Positions 27,199 through 36,324 are shown, counted from the stretch's first letter. The stretch is 64,000 bases of DNA from Muribaculaceae bacterium (GCA_016290325.1 JAEETL010000006.1:42222-106221); one strand, 5' to 3'. Notes: generated by a model from the letters alone, not told the origin. Made by a program: numbers and translations.

Positions 27199-28776
27199 AT
27201 GGAAGAATTAATCAATGTTGTTGACTGGTCGCGAGCGCAATTTGCACTCACGGCAATCTACCATTGGCTTTTCGTGCCCTTGACACTAGGTTTAGGCATC
27301 ATTATCGCCGTGATGGAGACAATCTACTACAGGACAAAGAGCGAGAAATGGCTCGCTACTACCAAGTTCTGGATGACCATCTTCGGGGTGAACTTTGCCA
27401 TTGGTGTGGCAACGGGAATCATTCTCGAGTTTGAGTTCGGCACCAATTGGTCCAACTATAGCTGGTTTGTGGGCGACATCTTTGGCGCACCGCTAGCCGT
27501 GGAAGGCATTCTTGCATTCTTCATGGAATCGACGTTCATCGCCGTGATGTTCTTCGGTTGGAAGAAGGTGAGTCCCAAGTTCCACCTGGCCGCTACTTGG
27601 CTCACCGCTATCGGCGCGAGCCTGTCGGCCCTATGGATCCTTGTCGCTAACGCATGGATGCAATATCCCACGGGATGCGAGTTCAACCCCGCCACCATGC
27701 GCAACGAGATGACGAGTTTTGCCGCTGTGGCGCTCTCGCCCATGGCCATGAGCAAGTTTTTTCACACCGTGCTAAGCGCATGGACACTGGGCGGCGCGTT
27801 CGTCTGTGGCGTGTGTGGATGGATGATGCTCAAGAAACGCAACATCGACCACTGCTGGCGCAGCCTCAAAGTGGGCGCCTGGGTCGGTGTCATCGGCATC
27901 GTGCTAACAATGATCACGGGCGACACGAGCGCTGTGACCGTCGCCAAGTACCAGCCCATGAAGCTCGCCGCGATGGAGGGTCTATACAAGGGCAACCAGG
28001 ACCAAAGCATTGTTGCATTCGGTATCCTCAACCCGTCTAAAAAGGCTTTTGACGACCAGGATCCTTTCCTGTTCGACATCAGCATCCCTTATGGCTTGTC
28101 CTTCCTCGCCACCCATGACTTCCACGCCTTTGTTCCCGGTATCGAGGACATCATCAACGGCGTGTCGTTTGACAAGGAGGGCAACCAGGTCAACACTGTG
28201 CCTTATGCCGAGCGCATGGAGCGCGGACTGGCCCTGAGGGAAATGCTCTCCCAGTACAGCGCCGCGATGAATAGCGGCAACACGCTCATGACCGACAGCT
28301 TGAAGAATGCGATCAATGCCGACTTCAAGAACTTTGGCTACTCCTATCTCGACACTCCCGAGGAGGCAATACCCAACGTGCCATTGACGTTCTACACGTT
28401 CCACTTCATGGTGACCGTGGGCGGCTACCTGCTGCTGTTCCTACTCTTGGCGTTGTTCTTTGTTTACAGGCCTAACATTCTCAACAAGGCCAAATGGGCG
28501 AAATGGTGGCACATACTGGCCATCATCACCGTGCCGCTCACCTACCTGTGCAGCGCGAGCGGATGGATTGTAGCCGAGGTGGGACGCCAGCCATGGACCA
28601 TCCAGGACCTCATGCCCAACAAGGTCGCCATCAGTGACCTGAGCGCGGGTTATGTGCAAATCACCTTCTGGATCTTTGCTGTGGTGTTCACGGCACTGCT
28701 CATCGCCGACATCGGCATCATCTGCAAACAGATTTCCAAGAAATCACAGACCAACTTAGACACCGTTAACGATTAA
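27199..28776 (+). CDS. cydA: Cytochrome bd ubiquinol/menaquinol oxidase subunit I
   Basis: 525 aa membrane protein with nine or so transmembrane helices. It carries the three haems and the quinol site of cytochrome bd, the high-affinity terminal oxidase. His22 near the N-terminus (ALTAIYHWLF) corresponds to the haem b595 ligand, and GWIVAEVGRQPW is a hallmark of the family. The periplasmic Q-loop region (about residues 250-390) includes a long insertion with many charged residues. It is followed 21 bp later by cydB. In an anaerobe it removes traces of oxygen. Confidence 0.97.
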   Translation: MEELINVVDWSRAQFALTAIYHWLFVPLTLGLGIIIAVMETIYYRTKSEKWLATTKFWMTIFGVNFAIGVATGIILEFEFGTNWSNYSWFVGDIFGAPLAVEGILAFFMESTFIAVMFFGWKKVSPKFHLAATWLTAIGASLSALWILVANAWMQYPTGCEFNPATMRNEMTSFAAVALSPMAMSKFFHTVLSAWTLGGAFVCGVCGWMMLKKRNIDHCWRSLKVGAWVGVIGIVLTMITGDTSAVTVAKYQPMKLAAMEGLYKGNQDQSIVAFGILNPSKKAFDDQDPFLFDISIPYGLSFLATHDFHAFVPGIEDIINGVSFDKEGNQVNTVPYAERMERGLALREMLSQYSAAMNSGNTLMTDSLKNAINADFKNFGYSYLDTPEEAIPNVPLTFYTFHFMVTVGGYLLLFLLLALFFVYRPNILNKAKWAKWWHILAIITVPLTYLCSASGWIVAEVGRQPWTIQDLMPNKVAISDLSAGYVQITFWIFAVVFTALLIADIGIICKQISKKSQTNLDTVND

Positions 28777-28797
28777 AGCAAAAGGAGGAACCAAGTC

Positions 28798-29937
28798 ATG
28801 ACTACATATAATTTATTGCAGAATTACTGGTGGCTCATCATGTCGGTGTTGGGCGCGTTGCTGGTGTTCCTGCTCATGGTGCAGGGCGGACAGTCAATGC
28901 TCATCCACTACACCAAGCCCGACAAACGCGCGTTGCTCATCAACTCGATGGGCCGCAAGTGGGAACTCACTTTCACAACACTGGTGACCTTTGGCGGCGC
29001 TTTCTTTGCTTCCTTCCCGCTGTTCTACAGCACGAGCTTCGGCGGTGCCTACTGGCTGTGGATGCTCATCCTGTTCAGCTTTGTCATCCAGGCCATCAGC
29101 TATGAGTACCGTTCTAAACCAGGCAACATTTACGGCTCACGCTTCTATGACGCGCTGCTGCTCATCAACGGCATCGTGGGACCCGTCCTGCTGGGCGTGG
29201 CTGTGGCGACGATGTTCTTCGGAGCCGAGTTCACGGTGACCAAGAACAACCTGCTCAACGTGCAGGGCGCTACCATCTCTCAGTGGGGACCCAAACATGG
29301 CATTGAGGCCATCCTGTGCTGGAAAAACCTCCTCTTTGGTGTGATGGTGTTCTTCCTGGCACGCACGCTCGCGTCGCTGTACTTCATCAACAACATCAAC
29401 GATGACGAGGTCAACACCAGCCAGCGCCACTTGCTGCTGATTAATGCCGGCGTGTTTGTGCCGCTATTTATTGCGGTGGTAGTGGTCATCCTCACCTCAC
29501 CTGGTGTGGGCTATGATGACGGCGGTAATGCCCAGTGGATTGCCTTTAAATATCTGAAGAACTTCCTGGCTTTATGGTGGGCGCTGATTATCCTGCTCAT
29601 CGGTGTGGTGATGGTGCTCTTCGGCATCGGCAAGACGCTCATGAAGGGCAATTACAAGCAAGGTATATGGCCCGCCGGTATCGGCACAGTACTCGTGGTA
29701 ATGACGTTGTTCTGGGTCATGGGCTATAACAACACCGCCTATCTGCCCTCACTGCTCGACGTGCAGAGCTCGCTCACGTTGCGCAACAGCTCGTCAAGCC
29801 AGTTTACTCTCACCGTGATGAGCGTCGTCTCGATTCTGGTGCCCTTTGTCCTAGCTTATATCGCCTATTGCTGGTACAAGATGGACCACAAGAAACTCAC
29901 CAGCGACGAACTCAACTCTACCGACCATAAGTATTGA
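28798..29937 (+). CDS. cydB: Cytochrome bd oxidase subunit II
   Basis: 379 aa, about eight membrane helices. Subunit II partners CydA and has no haem of its own. The start MTTYNLLQNYWWLIM and the stretches MVQGGQSMLIH and GPVLLGVAVATMFFGAEFTV fit the family. It is the last gene of the operon; a TTTTAGG-type heptamer array begins immediately after its TGA and a terminator hairpin follows at 29965-30003. No cydCD (haem export/assembly) is adjacent. Confidence 0.96.
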   Translation: MTTYNLLQNYWWLIMSVLGALLVFLLMVQGGQSMLIHYTKPDKRALLINSMGRKWELTFTTLVTFGGAFFASFPLFYSTSFGGAYWLWMLILFSFVIQAISYEYRSKPGNIYGSRFYDALLLINGIVGPVLLGVAVATMFFGAEFTVTKNNLLNVQGATISQWGPKHGIEAILCWKNLLFGVMVFFLARTLASLYFINNINDDEVNTSQRHLLLINAGVFVPLFIAVVVVILTSPGVGYDDGGNAQWIAFKYLKNFLALWWALIILLIGVVMVLFGIGKTLMKGNYKQGIWPAGIGTVLVVMTLFWVMGYNNTAYLPSLLDVQSSLTLRNSSSSQFTLTVMSVVSILVPFVLAYIAYCWYKMDHKKLTSDELNSTDHKY

Positions 29938-29961
29938 GGTTTTAGGTTTTAGGCTTTAGGT
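29938..29961 (+). repeat. Heptamer array directly after the cydB stop codon
   Basis: GGTTTTAGGTTTTAGGCTTTAGG begins at the last base of the TGA region. It has the same unit and the same orientation to the gene as the arrays at 18320, 35483 and 47043. Confidence 0.65.
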
Positions 29962-29964
29962 ATA

Positions 29965-30003
29965 AATCCGTGGCATCCACAAAATTGATGGGTGCCACGG
30001 ATT
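29965..30003. terminator. Terminator between cydB and a convergent gene
   Basis: About 14-bp stem, ATCCGTGGCATCCA with TGGGTGCCACGGAT (29966-30002), around a 9-nt loop. T content on either side is modest, so it may serve both directions. Confidence 0.75.
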
Positions 30004-30039
30004 GATTTGCCATAATATAATTGTTTAGGCAAAAGTCTT

Positions 30040-30495
30040 TTAGTTGCCGCGTTGCTGGCGTCTAGTGGTAAAGCCTTCGGTGATTTGGCTATAGTCGTCC
30101 ACGTCCTTGTAGAGAATCCAATAGGTGGTGCCACTGACGTCACCGCCGCTGCCCTTAGGCAGGACGTAGGCCTGGGCGAAGCGCCATCCAAACTGCGTCA
30201 GGTAGTTCAACGCGTCAATCATTGAGTTGAACTTGATTTCCTTGCCGTTGCGGTCAACAAGGCGTGATTCGCTCATCGAGGTCAGCCACGACGTGCTCTG
30301 GCCGAAATCAATCGACACCTTCACCTTGGTGCTGAACAACTGTTCCTCACACGACAACTGGGCATAAACCCGCTTGGCAGCAGGGTTATAACCCTCAACT
30401 TCAGTAATCTGTGCGGGGGCCACTTCGATGGCCTCCTGTGCAAAACCCATCAGTGCTGATACCAGCAACACTAGCAATAAAGTAATTTTCTTCAT
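30040..30495 (-). CDS. Small exported protein of unknown function
   Basis: 151 aa with a clear signal peptide (MKKITLLLVLLVSALMGFAQ) and a mature part with an AQLSCEEQ stretch, a SIDFGQST strand and a helical ALNYLTQFGWRFAQAYVL segment. I do not recognise a family; similar small periplasmic proteins are frequent in Bacteroidales. An in-frame ATG three codons upstream (30504) is possible but adds MIE before the basic region. It is monocistronic, convergent with cydB, and shares the hairpin at 29965-30003. Confidence 0.7.
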   Translation of the reverse strand: MKKITLLLVLLVSALMGFAQEAIEVAPAQITEVEGYNPAAKRVYAQLSCEEQLFSTKVKVSIDFGQSTSWLTSMSESRLVDRNGKEIKFNSMIDALNYLTQFGWRFAQAYVLPKGSGGDVSGTTYWILYKDVDDYSQITEGFTTRRQQRGN

Positions 30496-30572
30496 CTCAA
30501 TCATATTTTTGTTCAGTTCTTGAATGTAACGCTACCAGCGTTCCCTATATTTTATCAATCAGCATTTTTTTG

Positions 30573-30580
30573 TACTTTTG
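30573..30580 (+). promoter_or_regulatory. -7 promoter box of the CPBP protease gene
   Basis: TACTTTTG, 37 bp before ATG 30618; its position argues against an earlier in-frame start at 30570. Confidence 0.6.
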
Positions 30581-30617
30581 CGATGCTATTAAACAATCTT
30601 TATACCCGCCATCGATA

Positions 30618-31496
30618 ATGAAAGCAGCTTTAAAATACTTTTTCCTATATGCCCTTTTAGTTCTTGCTGGTTTCACCTCACTCACAGTGATTTATAAAAT
30701 AGCCAGCTATTGCATTCCGGGTTTCACCTATAGTGATAAAGACATGTTAGACGGCTCATGGCTTAGTTCATTATCATTAATGGTCGCCTCACAATTATTG
30801 CCCATCTACGTGTTCTTGAAACGAAAATACACCAATTACAGTTTCAGTTTCGGTTATCAATTTGGCGATGGCTTTTCTAAAAAGAAATTGTACCTCTGGG
30901 CTGCAGTGGCAAGCGTGGGGTGCCTGCTGTTCGACATAATGATAATCATGATTTTTCCCGTTATTGATGAATGGAATATCTTAATTTTTGGAGAGGACTC
31001 TGGTCCTGATACCTTTAATTTTATAGACCTCATCTCTGGCTGTTTGCTTGCCCCTCTCGTCGAGGAGGCCATCTTCAGGGGAGCCATTGAACGGCGATTG
31101 CTGGAAAAAGATTGGAATCCCTGGTTCGCAATCGTTATCTCGGCGATTATATTTGCGATTCCACATTTCTCGCTTTACACATTGTTCTTTTCTTGCTTCG
31201 GAATCCTTGTCGGATGGTTGTACTACCGCACACGCTGCATTTGGCCTGGAATCCTGATTCACGCCCTTTACAACTCTCTAGCATTTGTTCCCGGATATTT
31301 ATTTTCCATTTTTGCTTCATCGGACGCCTTGCCCGAGGATGATGCATCATTGCCACTGAGTGCATCAATTCCCTTGCTATTAGTGGGAATTGCCATTCTA
31401 TATTATAGCGTGAAACAGATTGCCCTCCTCACCAAGGACCGCACCCCTATCAACGTGACTGCCACACAGACCGAGAATTCAGAATCATCTATTTGA
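30618..31496 (+). CDS. CPBP-family intramembrane metalloprotease
   Basis: 292 aa with about seven membrane segments. The CPBP (CAAX protease/bacteriocin-processing) motifs are present: EEAIFRGAIERR around residues 153-164, FAIPHF near 183-188, and HALYN near 217-221, which supply the Glu and His residues of the glutamic/metal-type active site. Substrate unknown; in bacteria these proteins are linked to peptide maturation or immunity to self-made bacteriocins, but no bacteriocin gene is beside it. It is a single gene with its own promoter. Local base composition is more AT-rich than its neighbours. Confidence 0.88.
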   Translation: MKAALKYFFLYALLVLAGFTSLTVIYKIASYCIPGFTYSDKDMLDGSWLSSLSLMVASQLLPIYVFLKRKYTNYSFSFGYQFGDGFSKKKLYLWAAVASVGCLLFDIMIIMIFPVIDEWNILIFGEDSGPDTFNFIDLISGCLLAPLVEEAIFRGAIERRLLEKDWNPWFAIVISAIIFAIPHFSLYTLFFSCFGILVGWLYYRTRCIWPGILIHALYNSLAFVPGYLFSIFASSDALPEDDASLPLSASIPLLLVGIAILYYSVKQIALLTKDRTPINVTATQTENSESSI

Positions 31497-31641
31497 CCGT
31501 TAGTCGATGCGCTGTGGCAAGCTCCTGTTAAATGTTCTTGATATCTTCAGAAGATGCCATCTGGGAATTCTGACTATGGATCATGGCGCAAGTTTTTGTT
31601 TATCCACTCGAGCAATAAGGATAAAACTAAAACATTTTTAG

Positions 31642-31649
31642 TACCTTTG
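31642..31649 (+). promoter_or_regulatory. -7 promoter box of the DUF2027-Smr gene
   Basis: TACCTTTG, 22 bp before the ATG at 31672. Confidence 0.6.
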
Positions 31650-31671
31650 CAGCCTAAAAAACGCAACAACC

Positions 31672-32748
31672 ATGAATGTAAAGATTAACGATATCGTGCG
31701 CTTCCTCAATGATGTGGGAGGAGGCAGAGTGTCCAGAATTGACGGCAAGACCGTCTATGTGGAAGATGAGGACGGCTTTGAGCGTCCTGCATTGGAGCGC
31801 GACCTGGTGGTCGTGGGACAAGCCGGGACCCAAGCGTCGGCCTACGAGCGCCCGTTGGATATCCGCAAACGCCAAGTGGAGCCCGACAAACCTGCGCCTA
31901 AGCCCCAACCATCACCTGAGCCCGTGTTGCCCGTCGAGGAGACCCCCGAAGGCGAGGTGCTCAACGTGGTGCTCGCCTTTGAGGCCCGCGAAATCAAGCA
32001 CTTGAATACCACTACATTCTATGCCTCGCTGGTCAATGACTCAAACTATTTCCTCTATTTCACCTATATGACGCGCGGTGACGGTGAGGGCGAGTGGATC
32101 ACCCGCTATCACGGCATCGTTGAACCTAACATCCAGGTACAACTCGAGGAGTTTGGTCACGACGACCTCAACGACATGACTCACATCGCCGTGCAGTATG
32201 TCGCCTTCAAGCAGGGCAAAGGCTTTAAACTGAAAAATCCCGCGCTCATCGAGCAGCGCCTCGACGTGACCAAGTTCTACAAGCTGCACTGCTTCCACGA
32301 GAATCCTTACTTTGACGTACCCGTCATCGCCGTGGAGATTGTCACCAATGACCGTCCCGCGCGACAGATGCACATCGACAGCGGCGAACTCGAGCGCGCC
32401 ATGAAGGAGAAAAAGCGCCTTGACCGCCCCCAGCGCAAGCCCGTGCAGAAAAAGGTGGACAACAACGGCATCATCGTCCAGGACCTGCACATCTCATCGT
32501 TGATGGATAACCTCAACGGCATGACACCCGGCGCCATTCTTGAGTACCAGTTGGACAAGTTCCGCGAAGTGATGGACGCCAACATCAACAAGCGGGGTCA
32601 GCGCATCGTCTTTATCCACGGCAAGGGCGAGGGCAAGTTGCGCCAGCACTTGCTCAGCGAACTCAAACGCCGCTACCCGCGCTGCACCGCCCAGGACGCC
32701 AGCTTCCGCGAGTACGGCTTCGGCGCCACCCAAGTCACCATCCACTAG
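31672..32748 (+). CDS. DUF2027 domain protein with C-terminal Smr domain
   Basis: 358 aa, cytoplasmic. The N-terminal ~60 residues form a small beta-barrel-like domain (KINDIVRFLNDVGGGRVSRI), followed by a Pro/Glu-rich linker (about 65-95), the DUF2027 domain (about 95-245), a basic linker, and an Smr domain (about 265-358) with the family's D-LH and HGKGEGKL motifs. Smr domains of this type can act as endonucleases or bind nucleic acid; the second acidic or His site needed for cutting is not obvious, so activity is uncertain. Own promoter; convergent with the next gene across a large hairpin. Confidence 0.88.
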   Translation: MNVKINDIVRFLNDVGGGRVSRIDGKTVYVEDEDGFERPALERDLVVVGQAGTQASAYERPLDIRKRQVEPDKPAPKPQPSPEPVLPVEETPEGEVLNVVLAFEAREIKHLNTTTFYASLVNDSNYFLYFTYMTRGDGEGEWITRYHGIVEPNIQVQLEEFGHDDLNDMTHIAVQYVAFKQGKGFKLKNPALIEQRLDVTKFYKLHCFHENPYFDVPVIAVEIVTNDRPARQMHIDSGELERAMKEKKRLDRPQRKPVQKKVDNNGIIVQDLHISSLMDNLNGMTPGAILEYQLDKFREVMDANINKRGQRIVFIHGKGEGKLRQHLLSELKRRYPRCTAQDASFREYGFGATQVTIH

Positions 32749-32780
32749 CAAAAAAGCCTATAGCGGCTATAGAAACAACC

Positions 32781-32835
32781 GAGAGTCCGATAAAATAAAG
32801 CACTAGAGATTAATGCTTTATTTTATCGGGCTCTT
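32781..32835. terminator. Bidirectional terminator (DUF2027-Smr / C10 protease)
   Basis: Long stem of about 20 bp: positions 32781-32802 pair with 32814-32835 (core CCGATAAAATAAAGCA / TGCTTTATTTTATCGG) around an 11-nt loop, between convergent genes. Confidence 0.8.
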
Positions 32836-32865
32836 GTTAAGTCGCAATCGATGTATTAGGCGGAT

Positions 32866-35253
32866 TTAATGAAGATTCAGCAAGATGCTGATGAGATCCA
32901 CCACATCATCAATGCTGATGTGTGTGTCGTCATTGACGTCGGCACAGGTGGCACAGATTTCGTCCCCGGACAACAGATAGCTGATGAGATCGCTCACGTC
33001 CTGAATGTTTAACGCGCCGTCGTGGTTCACATCACCAATCTGGTAGTCGTGGCCGCTACCCGACAAAACCACATAGCGGCTCTTGCTCCACGGGCTGATG
33101 GTGCCGTCAATATAATGCGCCTTGACCCTGTAATAGAAGGATCCGCCAGCTGCAAGACCTGTGACAGCGTAGTTCTTGTCGGTAATGCCCGTGATGAGGC
33201 GATAATCGGTACCGCCTTCCTCGGTGACAGCACTCATCAGGAGTTGGTCATTCTCGCCAGCATAGACACTAATACTCTGGAACGCGGGGAAACTGCTCTT
33301 ACCGGCGATTGTCACCTGGTCCAATTCGCTGCAGTCAAGCACAGCCACATAGTCGGTGAATGGGGCACCGCCAGGAGCTGAGAACTCCTGCTGACCGACA
33401 CTCGTCGAGACAATGAATTTTGAACTGCTCTGAGACATGGTGGACTTAGCCCTGACGACAACAGTCACCTTTTCATAACCTGACAGATCATACATCGGTG
33501 TAATCAGCGAACTCTTGTTGTTGATGGAAATGCCTCCCTGCTCACACCACAGTCCGGTGCCACTGAATGACCATCCCTCGGGCAACAACTCCTCGGGGTA
33601 GTTAGCATAGTTGCTGGATTCCTCCTCAATGCCGCTCCAGTCAGCCTCACCAATGAGGGTAAAGCCGGGTCTGGTATTCACCTCGAGGGTGTAGCTGTTT
33701 ACATACTTGCTTGCAGTTTCGTCGGTCCACTCAGCAAGGAACTCGGTCATCCCGATGCGGGCACTGTCAGCTGGAAGCATCACGGGGGTGTACACGTCCA
33801 GAGTTGCCGTTCCGTTGAGGGTAATGGTCACATCCTCGGCCTCAGGGCTGCTCAACGTAATCGTGGCGGTGTTGCTACCGCTCGCCAGCGGCGCATAGGT
33901 CACAGTGACGACCTTTCCTGAATCCAAGTCATTGAGGGCAATGCTGGTAGCATCTAGCGAGAACACGCCGTCAGCGTCATCAACGGTCATCACCACATCA
34001 TCGGTCAAGAACTTGCCATTGACAACGAATGTGGCCGTCGAATTCTGGTCCACAAAAGCCTCCATATCAATGTGGCGAGGTGCCACAATGATAGTTGGCG
34101 TGGTGATGGGCGGATGGACTCCCACGATCATCTGCTGCTCAATATTGAACGTGTAGTCCCTGTAACTAAAGGCATTTAGCGCAAAGTCGCCGTTGCCGCG
34201 GCCACTCCAGCCCCAATTCACATGATAGGTGTCGGTATCGGCATTATAACCGTCCACATCAAAAGCATGGCCGCTCCACCCGCGTTGGCTATTGTAGTCA
34301 AAGGCACAATACACCACGGGGCGCCCCTCGAACAACTCGTTCTGGAGCATAGCGGCCCATTCCTCGTCGCTATAGATCTGCTGCATCTCATTGCCGTAGT
34401 TGTCGGCCAGGGACTTCGTCAGCAGTTTGGCCTCCTCGTCATAGCCAAAAAACTTGATCGTGCGCAAGATATCTTCACCCTTAGCACCGCTGCCATCCAC
34501 CGAATAATCCATGTGCTCCTCCTGACCGATGTAACGCATTAGCCAAGCCACGGCATCGGCCTGAGCCTCGTTATAGTTGCCCTCGACATACTCATCGAGC
34601 ATATTCTCCCAATCAAATGTGATGGAAGGCAACTCGGGCAAACTGACGGTGTAGTTGAAGGCCGGAACAGGAGGTGTCGGCTCAACAGGAAATTTCCAGT
34701 AGTGAAACACCATCGACAACGAGGTGGCCGCACAACCCGTCACGCAATATTCGCCATTGACCTTGGGACAGTGGTTCCAGTAAGGTTCCGCCTGGTCCCA
34801 CATGGCAGTGAGCATCGGAAGGATAGTTGGCGTAGTTGATCGGCTCGTGATGCGGGGCGCATCAACCTCCAGATCGGGACGTTCCTGCAGGAAAACCATC
34901 TGGCGCTTGTAGGTGTCGAGCCAGTTTTTCATGTTCTCGGGCATCGTTGCGATGTCCAGCGGGCGGTCGCCCCATGCCAGAATCTGGCGTGCGCGGTCGT
35001 CGCCTGCAACGATGACAAAGCCTTGATCGCTATTGAAAATATAATACACAGCTTGGCTGCTACGCGAGGGATTCACCTCGGTATGAACCAATTTCACATC
35101 AGCTACCATAGCGGGGGCGCCACGGCGCATCGAGGGCGCGAAATCTTGCAGAAAAAGCGTCGCGGCGGCACGAGCCTGCGTAACATCAACATCAGCTGCC
35201 ATCGCCGGCATCATCGCCAACAACAGCAAGGCATAAAACAAAAATTTCCTCAT
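32866..35253 (-). CDS. Secreted C10-family cysteine protease (streptopain-like) with C-terminal dockerin
   Basis: 795 aa. A signal peptide ends MPAMA; a Spi-like propeptide (about 20-130) precedes a C10 peptidase domain with catalytic Cys174 (VTGCAATS) and His329 (SGHAFDVDG), the SpeB/interpain/PrtT type. Beta-sandwich modules follow (about 390-730), including an abnormal-spindle-like or Ig-like stretch and a cleaved-adhesin-like segment. The last 57 residues (739-795) form a two-repeat type I dockerin (GDVNHDG and ADVNDDT calcium loops). It is probably surface-attached or exported and degrades protein. It has its own TAATTTTG box. No cohesin partner is visible in the window. Confidence 0.9.
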   Translation of the reverse strand: MRKFLFYALLLLAMMPAMAADVDVTQARAAATLFLQDFAPSMRRGAPAMVADVKLVHTEVNPSRSSQAVYYIFNSDQGFVIVAGDDRARQILAWGDRPLDIATMPENMKNWLDTYKRQMVFLQERPDLEVDAPRITSRSTTPTILPMLTAMWDQAEPYWNHCPKVNGEYCVTGCAATSLSMVFHYWKFPVEPTPPVPAFNYTVSLPELPSITFDWENMLDEYVEGNYNEAQADAVAWLMRYIGQEEHMDYSVDGSGAKGEDILRTIKFFGYDEEAKLLTKSLADNYGNEMQQIYSDEEWAAMLQNELFEGRPVVYCAFDYNSQRGWSGHAFDVDGYNADTDTYHVNWGWSGRGNGDFALNAFSYRDYTFNIEQQMIVGVHPPITTPTIIVAPRHIDMEAFVDQNSTATFVVNGKFLTDDVVMTVDDADGVFSLDATSIALNDLDSGKVVTVTYAPLASGSNTATITLSSPEAEDVTITLNGTATLDVYTPVMLPADSARIGMTEFLAEWTDETASKYVNSYTLEVNTRPGFTLIGEADWSGIEEESSNYANYPEELLPEGWSFSGTGLWCEQGGISINNKSSLITPMYDLSGYEKVTVVVRAKSTMSQSSSKFIVSTSVGQQEFSAPGGAPFTDYVAVLDCSELDQVTIAGKSSFPAFQSISVYAGENDQLLMSAVTEEGGTDYRLITGITDKNYAVTGLAAGGSFYYRVKAHYIDGTISPWSKSRYVVLSGSGHDYQIGDVNHDGALNIQDVSDLISYLLSGDEICATCADVNDDTHISIDDVVDLISILLNLH

Positions 35254-35325
35254 ATTCTATAATCGGTTAATTAAACTTCAATGGCTAATCATCGTTGCAA
35301 GGTACTATGACTGACAAGTGGTGTG

Positions 35326-35333
35326 CAAAATTA
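35326..35333 (-). promoter_or_regulatory. -7 promoter box of the C10 protease gene
   Basis: TAATTTTG on the minus strand, 72 bp before the ATG, leaving a fairly long leader. Confidence 0.5.
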
Positions 35334-35482
35334 CAAAAAAACATTGAATTGTTCATTCCCGACTATAAATAACGTCAGTTTAATAAAGCTTTTAGCATCA
35401 TGGACACAGATCATTGATAATATTCAGCGGGTTAATCCCTTGATAGCTTTATTCCCATCAATTCCACATTAAAAATATAGCA

Positions 35483-35509
35483 GCCTAACACCTAAAGCCT
35501 AAAACCTAC
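35483..35509 (-). repeat. Heptamer array at the stop codon of the YgjP-like gene
   Basis: On the minus strand the stop codon TAG is itself the start of TAGGTTTTAGGCTTTAGG, followed by GTGTTAGG. Same unit and orientation as the arrays after cydB, Skp-like copy 3 and the UDP-sugar dehydrogenase gene. Confidence 0.62.
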
Positions 35510-36216
35510 AAAACGATAGGGAAGCGGAATTGGCGCAGTTGGCGCTCCAAGGCTTTCTCCTTGCCGCCGCAATACTTGTCGCACAGAGCGTGGAACTGGG
35601 GCGAATGGTTCTTGTGCGTAATGTGTGCCAACTCATGGCAGATGATATAGCATACCAGTTCCTCGGGCATAAACATGAGATTGCGCGAGAGCTGAATGAC
35701 GTTGCGTGACGTGCAATGTCCCAACTTCCTCATGCCACGGCCCACCTCGAAGCCTGCAGGCTGGAGTCCCAACTCGTCAGCCACGCGCTGGGCAAACGGC
35801 AACAGGACGGCATGGGCTTGAACGTCCATTGCACGCCCGATGACGCTGGAAAGGGTACGCTTGACATTGTCATCTTCAAGATTGGCACTCTCATGGACTT
35901 GAAGGTGTAACGTGTCGCCTTCCCAATGGTTGAGGATATAGCCCGGCATACGGCTCTGTGGCTCAATGATGACCCGGCACTTGTAGCACTCGATGAACTG
36001 CCCCAAGTGGAAAGTTACCGAGTCTGGGCGCGGAAATGTGCGCAATCGCTCGCGGTTCATGTCCACCATGCGCTGCATGTCTGCCACCGAGACGCCCAAC
36101 GGAGCACGCATGAGCAGATGGCCATCGGCATGATAAGTGAACCGCACCGAGGTCATGCCCCGGCGCAGTTCCACATGTATCTTCCCGAACTCTTTGTCCT
36201 CGATATATCCTTTCAT
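35506..36216 (-). CDS. YgjP-like (DUF45) zinc metallopeptidase
   Basis: 236 aa, cytoplasmic. It has the SprT/YgjP-type zinc signature HELAHITHKNH near residues 190-200, with a third ligand expected in the following SPQFHAL segment, and the N-terminal beta-rich DUF45 half (RRGMTSVRFTYHADGHLLMRAP). Members are putative M48-like peptidases of unknown substrate; YgjP lies near restriction genes in some bacteria but not here. ATG 36216 is preferred to a TTG two codons upstream. Its stop codon merges into a TTTTAGG-type repeat array. The upstream gene on this strand is trpS, 108 bp away. Confidence 0.87.
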   Translation of the reverse strand: MKGYIEDKEFGKIHVELRRGMTSVRFTYHADGHLLMRAPLGVSVADMQRMVDMNRERLRTFPRPDSVTFHLGQFIECYKCRVIIEPQSRMPGYILNHWEGDTLHLQVHESANLEDDNVKRTLSSVIGRAMDVQAHAVLLPFAQRVADELGLQPAGFEVGRGMRKLGHCTSRNVIQLSRNLMFMPEELVCYIICHELAHITHKNHSPQFHALCDKYCGGKEKALERQLRQFRFPIVL

Positions 36217-36230
36217 GGCCAAATTGAAGA

Positions 36231-36282
36231 CAATAAATACAACAAATACAATATTCTGATGACGAACAGTTTGTATTTATTG
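36231..36282. repeat. AT-rich inverted repeat between trpS and the YgjP-like gene
   Basis: CAATAAATACAA (36231-36242) and TTGTATTTATTG (36271-36282) are perfect 12-bp inverted copies around a 28-nt loop, with a further partial copy beside each arm. It could be a weak terminator of trpS or a protein-binding site; there is no T run. Confidence 0.45.
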
Positions 36283-36324
36283 TACTTATTGTTTTCCTTT
36301 TAACGCACGGTGACAGCTGTCGTA

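Noticed and set aside
35254..35505. Possible small RNA or riboswitch upstream of the C10 protease gene
   Set aside because: The 72-nt leader and the flanking AT-rich DNA show no conserved riboswitch core or strong hairpin that I can recognise.
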